Assembly (NCBI GenBank): GCA_009667805.1
Contig: CM019069.1
Span: forward strand, 55,928,422-55,992,421
Length of the DNA stretch: 64,000 nucleotides
Direction of reading: 5' to 3'
Source of the DNA: Leptobrachium leishanense
Taxonomy: Eukaryota; Chordata; Amphibia; Anura; Megophryidae
Made by a program: the position numbers and the translations under genes. The stretch's first letter is position 1; every line of letters starts with the position of its first letter. This document shows, piece after piece, positions 58,013 through 64,000 of the stretch. The notes beneath the pieces are model-generated. The model saw nothing but the letters and a program-made list of their open reading frames with translations. It was not told where the DNA came from and did not search any database.

Positions 58013-58194
58013 CAAGGTTATTCAGAAAAAGGTGAAACTCTGGAGAACTTTTGGAGAAGTGAAAATTCTAGGTCAAAATAGTTGATTTGGATAGTGAGAT
58101 AAATGGGAGAATTTTTCTGGTTTGGCTATTTTGACCTAGACTTTTCACTTCTCCAAACGTTCTCCAGAGTTCCACCTTTCTCTGAATAACCCTG
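58013..58194. mobile_element. 182-bp palindromic MITE, CAGGGTTATTCAGA family, copy 4
   Basis: Inverted halves end CAAGGTTATTCAG and CTGAATAACCCTG; AAT on both sides (58010-58012 and 58195-58197). Confidence 0.87.
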
Positions 58195-58500
58195 AATGAG
58201 ATTTGAGTCAGTGATCGACCAATAAATTCCATTATATTGGCAAAGCCACAGCATGGAGAGCAAGTGAAGTAAAGATACTGTGAAGGGGCAGTTTACATCA
58301 CAAAATAGAGGCACCCAGTGACACATATAGAGTAGAATATTTTCACAACTAAACAACCAAGAGAAAAACAAAAAACATGTAAGAAATCAGCAACATAAAA
58401 CAAACACAATAAGTGCATTTCATTTTTTTGGTGGTAGTGTGCCGTTAAAGGGCAATCATTACAGAAGTGCTACAGTCCAAACATTCATGGTTCCCTAAAT

Positions 58501-59121
58501 CAGTGGTTGCCAACCCTGTTCTACAAGTACCACTAAGGCTAGGGTCAGACTAATGCATTTTTCGTGTTGTCCGTGAAAAAGTGCGTTCGAACGAATGGAC
58601 GTATTTTTTTCATGGAATACGCGATAGCGGTCATACGATGCACATTTTCGTCGTGATTTTGTACGGATCATCAATAAAACACTTTTTGCATCTGGACGTG
58701 ATGTTGGCCGGACATTAGCAGCGTCTGACATCTCCTATTCATGCACACACGCCGCTAGCGGACGCAGCGCACTCTGTACGTCAGTACTAGAGGTTTGACG
58801 TTCTCGAAAAAATGCGTTCGTTTGCCACTTGCGTTGCGCAGCCGCACTTTTGTGCGGCTGTTCTTCGTATGCTGGCCATCATTGGACGTCATTTGCTGCT
58901 AGCACGGCCGTGATTTAGTGCTGCTAAACGCACGTTGATACTGCGTTAGTCTGACCCTAGCCTAACAGGTCAGGTTTTCCAGATATGTGAAGCTCAGTAC
59001 AGGTGATATGATTTGCTGCTCAGTGATTGCAGGATTCTGTCTGCACTTCTACAAGGTAACCCTTAAAATCTGGCCTGTTTGGAGGTCCGACGTACCTGAG
59101 GACAAGGGTTGGAAAACACTG
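58501..59121. mobile_element. hAT MITE copy 2, split by a Harbinger MITE
   Basis: 58501-58536 and 58963-59121 together equal the uninterrupted copy at 57815-57996 (TGATATGATTTGCTGCTCAG is shared). The ends are CAGTGGTTGCC and GGAAAACACTG. Confidence 0.85.
58537..58962 (+). mobile_element. PIF/Harbinger-like MITE, GGCTAGGGTCAGAC family, copy 5
   Basis: Ends GGCTAGGGTCAGACTAATGC and GCGTTAGTCTGACCCTAGCC; TAA on both sides (58534-58536 and 58963-58965). The site in the intact hAT MITE reads with a single TAA. Confidence 0.92.
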
Positions 59122-59839
59122 CTCTAATGGCAAAACATATTAGCTGAACGTCAACATAAACAGGGCAAATTGGTAAAGCAACATGTGAATAGAATTTAGA
59201 ACAAAAACTGATTGGGCAGAGAATTTAATTTATGTTTTGATACACTGACACCTGAAACAAAATCAAGCACTCAGTATTTGTACACCTTTTACAGGCAGTA
59301 GTCTACTATAAATTAATTCCAAGCACACACAAGACACACAGAGGATAATTGGTAAGGTAAGCATCTGATGATATAAATTCAGTTTTGTGGTAGTTGCCTA
59401 ATGATACATATGTTGGGATAGTCCAGATGCTGGATCCATATAAACGCATAACAGGTTTATTTTTCTCAGATTCGCTGAGAAAACTCCCCCACAAAAGAGC
59501 ACAAGTAAAATTTTGTTAACTGTTCTTCTGATCTTGAAAGGATATATCACCCTGGATCAGATAAACACCAGAATGATACCCTCACCATAACTGCACAAGT
59601 AACCAGAAAAAGAATACAGCTTATTCTCTGTCCCTTCTCCTACTCAGAACACTGCATACTCTGTTTACCTGTTTAGTTCTGATTTTTTGCGTCACTGTCT
59701 GGGTGTAAACCAACACGCACATGACACAAGAGTCCTAAGCTAGAACAGATGTTCCTAAGAATGACTAAACTCACTGTGCTAAGGTCAGGAACAAGTGAGA
59801 GGTTGGGAGTACAGAGATACAAAAAAAAACAGATTGACA
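59122..59839. other. Unassigned sequence
   Basis: No recognised element. The last ~90 bp approach the minisatellite motif (GCTAAGGTCAGGAACAAG). Confidence 0.3.
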
Positions 59840-61300
59840 AACTGAGGTCTAGGATTGGAGATACCAGGGCAGTCACGAACAAGCCAAGCTAAGGTCTAGG
59901 ACTGGAGATATTAGGGCAGACTAGAACAAACAGAGTTCTAGGACTGGAGAATCAGGGCAGTCAGGAACAAGCCGAGTTAAAGGACTGGAGATATCAGGGC
60001 AGTCAAGAACAAGTTGAGGTAAAGGACTGGAGATATCAGGGCAGTCAAGAACAAGTTGAGGTAATGGACTGGAGATATCAGGGCAGTCAAGAACAAGCCA
60101 AAGTCTAGGACTGGAGATATCAGGGCTGTAAGAGTCTCAAGACCCGACACCTATCTTCACACCTCGCCTTCTATGTATCAGCCACCACGCGATCGATCGG
60201 AGAAGGAATGACACGAACAGACAGTATCTCGTGTGCAATCATTCTGTTGATTTATTCTTGAGATAGGTCTTTTAAAAAATTCAGGTGGGAGGATACAGGA
60301 AAAGAGAAGGGGAGGAATGGGGAGGACACAGGGTGGTACAATATCGGGTGAGACGCAGCTCATCTATCAGAAACATACATTGCATAGATTAATTGCATAA
60401 AAGTATATTAAGAGATGGGGCTTAGATTAATTAATAGTGCATGCCATCACCGCACGTAGCAAGTTATCAATTAACAGTGGTCAGGTCGACATAAACTCGT
60501 CTTTTGGGAACAAATCAATATTGGCTCGGTGAAATGAAGTTATGTCAATAGAGAGATGAGCAGAAATGATCAAGGTACAGAAAAACAATTTTTAGCTGTG
60601 ACAGCAGAATTAAGATCATCATTAAAAGCAGAATTAGAAATCATGAGCAAAAGGCCTAGATGCAGAGAAGACCAGAATAGATTAATGGTCAATGTGAGCA
60701 GGTACACAGAGAGACAGTTAGCAGCATACATCATTAGTAGAATTAGTAAAATTAATACCTAACAAGGGCAGTCAAGAACAAGCAGAGGTCTAAGACTGGA
60801 GATATCAGGGCAGTCAAGAACAAGTCGAGGTAAAGGACTGGAGATATCAGGGCAGTCAAGAACAAGCAGAGGTCTAAGACTGGAGATATCAGGGCAGTCA
60901 AGAACAAGTCGAGGTAAAGGACTGGAGATATCAGGGCAGTCAAGAACAAGCTGAGGTCTAGGACTGGAGATATCAGCAGGTCAAGAACAAGCCATGGTCT
61001 AGGACTGGAGATATCAGCAGGTCAAGAACAAGCCATGGTCTAGGACTGGAGATATCAGCAGGTCAAGAACAAGCTGAGGTCTAGGACTGGAGATATCAGG
61101 GCAGTCAAGAACAAGCTGAGGTCTAGGACTGGAGATATCAGCAGGTCAAGAGCAAGCCACGGTCTAGGACTGGAGATATCAGGGCAGTCAAGAACGAGCC
61201 GAGGTCTAGAACTGGAGATATCAGGGCAGTCAAGAACAAGCCGAGGTCTAGGACTGGAGATATCAGGGCAGTCAAGAACAAGCCGAGGTTTGGTAAGCTA
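59840..61300. repeat. 42-bp minisatellite, split by a solo LTR
   Basis: The unit contains GAGGTCTAGGACTGGAGATA and TCAGGGCAGTCAAGAACAAG, 42 bp, with 39-41-bp variants. It occupies 59840-60126 and 60770-61300, roughly 19 units in total. A higher-order pattern (GTCTAAGACTGG then GTAAAGGACTGG) alternates at 60780-60960. Confidence 0.93.
60127..60764 (-). mobile_element. Solo LTR, 5-bp duplication AGGGC
   Basis: Starts TGTAAGAGTC and ends CCTAACA, with exact 5-bp duplications AGGGC (60122-60126 and 60765-60769). On the minus strand AATAAA occurs near 60252, so the LTR probably reads right to left. No internal genes. Confidence 0.88.
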
Positions 61301-61987
61301 AAAACACAGAGTAGCTATAACAGGCACTAAAGGGGAAAAAAAAATGACAGGCCAATGGTTGTTTAGATCTAAGGGGGTTTCATATAGCAAATTTCCTTTG
61401 CGGGCATCAATTTTGTGTGCCAAGACACACGAGAAAGACAGGACACATGATACACTTGGATTGATTCAAATGCCACAGTGACGAGGGAGCATAAGTAACT
61501 GATGCCAAATTACCTCCTGCATCAAAATCACTGTGAATGAGAAGTCTCCACTGAAAGTGGAAGGGACATCTCGGGAAACAAAGTGTCTGCACAAGAGGAT
61601 TGAGAAGTAGGATCCATGACAGTTTGACTACTTTGTTTATCTCTTTTTTTTTCTTGACCTAAGCTTGTTTTATGATGCTGTTCTTTATATTCCTGATCTT
61701 GGCTTATATTATTGTTTTTCTGCCCCTGCAAACCCTGACCCATCTTTTTTTGACCTCACACCCAGTGTAGGCATTGTAGTTGCATGTACCCAGGTACTAC
61801 AAGGTCTGGTATTTATCTTACTAACCTTTACTATCCGGCTCTTAGGGTCCTCAGAACCAATTATTACACTTTCCGATGTCGTAGCTCTCATTTGCTTAAA
61901 TGAAAAAAAGGCCAGAATGCAAATCGTTGTTGAAAGACACATTGACTACAAAGTCTCCTATTTAACCAAATAAGTCTTACACAATAA
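61301..61987. other. Unassigned sequence
   Basis: No recognised element. Small frames here have no family motif. Confidence 0.3.
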
Positions 61988-62270
61988 GGGCTCTATTACA
62001 TTCTTTGCGCAAAAACGCTCACGCAGCGCATTAATTTGTGTGGGAAGCATTAAACGTTAACGCGCGTACATTATCGCTGGCATTACAATCCGAGCGCATT
62101 TTTTCATCCGTCATAAAAATAACACATGTAAAAAAGACGTGCAAAAACGCGTGCGCATTAACGCTGCATGCAGAAATTGGTGTGCGGACTGTTTTTTCAC
62201 GCGATTCAGCCAATCAGAATTAAGAACCACAATTGTCTCACGTTACGTTTTTGCACCTGTCAAAATCAAT
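61988..62270 (+). mobile_element. Harbinger-like element, GCGCAAA-rich, copy 3 (truncated)
   Basis: The left end GGGCTCTATTACATTCTTTG follows TAA. The sequence is colinear with 44880-45150 (AACCACAATTGTCTCACG, TTTGCACCTGTCAAAATC) and stops near 62270. Confidence 0.75.
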
Positions 62271-63135
62271 CAGTGGCAAGAAAATCTAAGGCTAAATCTT
62301 TAAAAATAGGAATCGCACGATACTGTGAGGTTTATAGCACAAATAACTCCATAAACATCCCAGCTTCATAATTAGAAAATATTTTCAAGTACCAACACCT
62401 GACGGCTCCCCAAATGGTACTGCAATTCTCGTATGTTGTCCCGCGACTGTCCAAACATGAGTTGCAGTCTACTAAGCAACAGAAAAACAATTGATGTTTG
62501 AACTGCAACAGATACATTGAATCGTATTATACTAAAACATTATTGCTTTTTCTTTGTTAATCTCTTCCAAACAATATCTCTTGCAACAAATGAATGAGTG
62601 TTCTAATTCAAGAAAAGTCAATAAGGTCACAGACGTTTGTGGAACTACTTCTCCCATAATGCTTTACCAGCCCGCGAATGTTGCTGTGGCAATGCAAATA
62701 TTTTTGCGGTAAACACACGTTTTATTAATGCGCTGTTGTACATGGGTATCGGCCAAGGTGAATATTTGCTTTTGTTGTGAGATTAAGGGCAGTATTAATA
62801 TGACGTACGTTTTCCCTCTTGATTTAAGTTACTCCTCATAGCATGGATAAGATATTTGATATGGTAATTACCTGCAGTGCCTGTGACCGCCTGGAATGGT
62901 ACAGATTGACACAAGGTTTAGTATATTATCTTTGTGTGACTAATAGAAAATAAAGATATGTTGCGGGAGAAAACACTTCCATCAAAGAAGTCATTTTCAA
63001 CAACAATGCCACATCACAGATTGAGTACTGTACTGTTAGAGGAAAAAGTATAAAAATCCTAAGGTATTACAACAATTGTTTTACTTTTAGATAGATATGA
63101 CACACAAAAAAAAAATCTATTTTACAATGACATAG
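62271..63135. other. Unassigned sequence
   Basis: No recognised element or coding signal. Confidence 0.3.
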
Positions 63136-64000
63136 AGGGTTATTCAGAGAGATCCGAAAAGTCACCGCAGGTTCAGTGACTTTTCGTTCCCCGCATTTCA
63201 GGGCGATTTGGTGATTCCTAGTTCGCCGACCCTACGGTGTATTCAGCAAGCACCGCAGGGCCCCCGTAGTGCAGGGAATACTCGCCGCAAACCCGCAGAA
63301 CATTCGCAGAACATTAACCGAACACTCACCGAACACTCACCAAATACTCACCGAACACTAAAAAAAACCACAGAAATCGCCGCAAAAACCCAAGCCGAAC
63401 ACGCCGGAAAAATCCGAGCAGTCGCTGATCACGGCACAGAGCTGCCACCGGAAAAAGCCGACACGCAGACGAACGGGGTGAAAAAAAAAAATGTTTGCTT
63501 GAAAGTTTGCAATTTGAAACGCTGTTTGCAAAAAAAACTACTGAACGAAAATGTCTGGAATTTACATATAAGACCCAATGAATGATAATAAAAAGGACTG
63601 TTACAGAAAAATGAAAAAAACTATTAAAAAAAAAGGATTTTTTTTAACAAAAAAGTCCCGAAAAATGCCTAAAAGATCCTAAAAAATCTAATTATAAAGA
63701 GACTTTTAACTGCAGAATAAAATGATAAACAGTTTAATAGATATTGAATTAAAATTGAAATATTTTTAACATTGAAGCCTATGGGGTTTGCCTGAATAAA
63801 CCTGTCGAATGAAACCACCGAACGGCAGGGAATTTCACTGACATTCCTCAGCTGTTCGGTGTTCTTTCAATAGACGAACCATTGCTTCTCTATGGGGGAG
63901 TTCACTGCCCTTGAACAGGCACAAAATTTGGCAAATTGCCTGCTCTCTGAATAGCCGAATGGCCCCAAATGTCCCCGTTTGCTGAAATTCAGTGTCCGGT
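63136..64000 (+). mobile_element. Element with GGGTTATTCAGAGAG end, runs off the window
   Basis: The left end GGGTTATTCAGAGAGATCCG belongs to the same family as 4033-4662 (reverse) and the outer element at 23685-33110. The segment at 63715-63770 (GATAAACAGTTTAATAGATA) keeps the TTAA that is occupied at 26650. A 125-codon open frame at 63208-63585 reflects repeated GAACACTCACC words and is not a supported gene. Confidence 0.68.

Noticed and set aside
59840..61300. Regular repeats considered as a CRISPR array
   Set aside because: The units are contiguous with no unique spacers, and the context is eukaryotic.

Overview
This window is almost certainly vertebrate nuclear DNA, most likely from an amphibian (probably a frog) with a transposon-rich genome. 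The evidence is the mix of elements: Tc1-type DNA transposons, CR1 and L2-like LINEs, a tRNA-derived SINE, solo LTRs, hAT and piggyBac-like elements, and very many PIF/Harbinger-like MITEs. I found no exon of a host gene that I can defend. Every long reading frame belongs to a transposable element or is a by-product of a tandem repeat. The species assignment is inference.

Layout. 0.5-7.1 kb: TTAA-flanked non-autonomous elements, a SINE, a 5'-truncated CR1 LINE with an open reverse-transcriptase frame, and a short hAT MITE. 7.8-9.4 kb: a complete Tc1 element with one frameshift. 9.5-12.5 kb: a foldback MITE, two hAT elements with exact 8-bp target duplications, and a MITE split by one of them. 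12.8-15.4 kb: a decayed Tc1 that received a SINE, a solo LTR and, inside the LTR, a MITE. 16-23.3 kb: MITEs, a Tc1 relic, a second solo LTR and a telomere-like array. 23.7-33.1 kb: a nest of elements. An outer element is split by two TTAA-flanked elements; the first holds an intact Tc1, and the second (6.3 kb) holds a truncated piggyBac transposase, two arrays of ~380-bp repeats, a telomere-like array and a run of perfect hairpins.

34-46 kb: more MITEs, two elements ending in CCGTATTTT with internal minisatellites and long palindromes, and an L2-like LINE fragment hit twice by the same MITE family. 47.06-51.63 kb: the most informative element, a near full-length L2-like LINE. It has four 118-bp tandem 5'-UTR monomers and an intron-like GT...AG interval exactly at a monomer junction. 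Its endonuclease ORF carries a DVESNPGP (2A-like) motif, and its reverse-transcriptase ORF is long and open. Its 3' tail matches the tails of both SINEs in the window, which points to the LINE that mobilises the SINE. 51.7-64 kb: MITEs of the families already met, two hAT MITEs, and a 42-bp minisatellite split by a third solo LTR.

How the parts work together. The autonomous machinery visible here (Tc1 transposase at 25.0-26.1 kb, L2-like LINE proteins, CR1 reverse transcriptase) is surrounded by non-autonomous elements that depend on such enzymes. Several insertions can be proved inside the window, because an uninterrupted relative of the target is also present.
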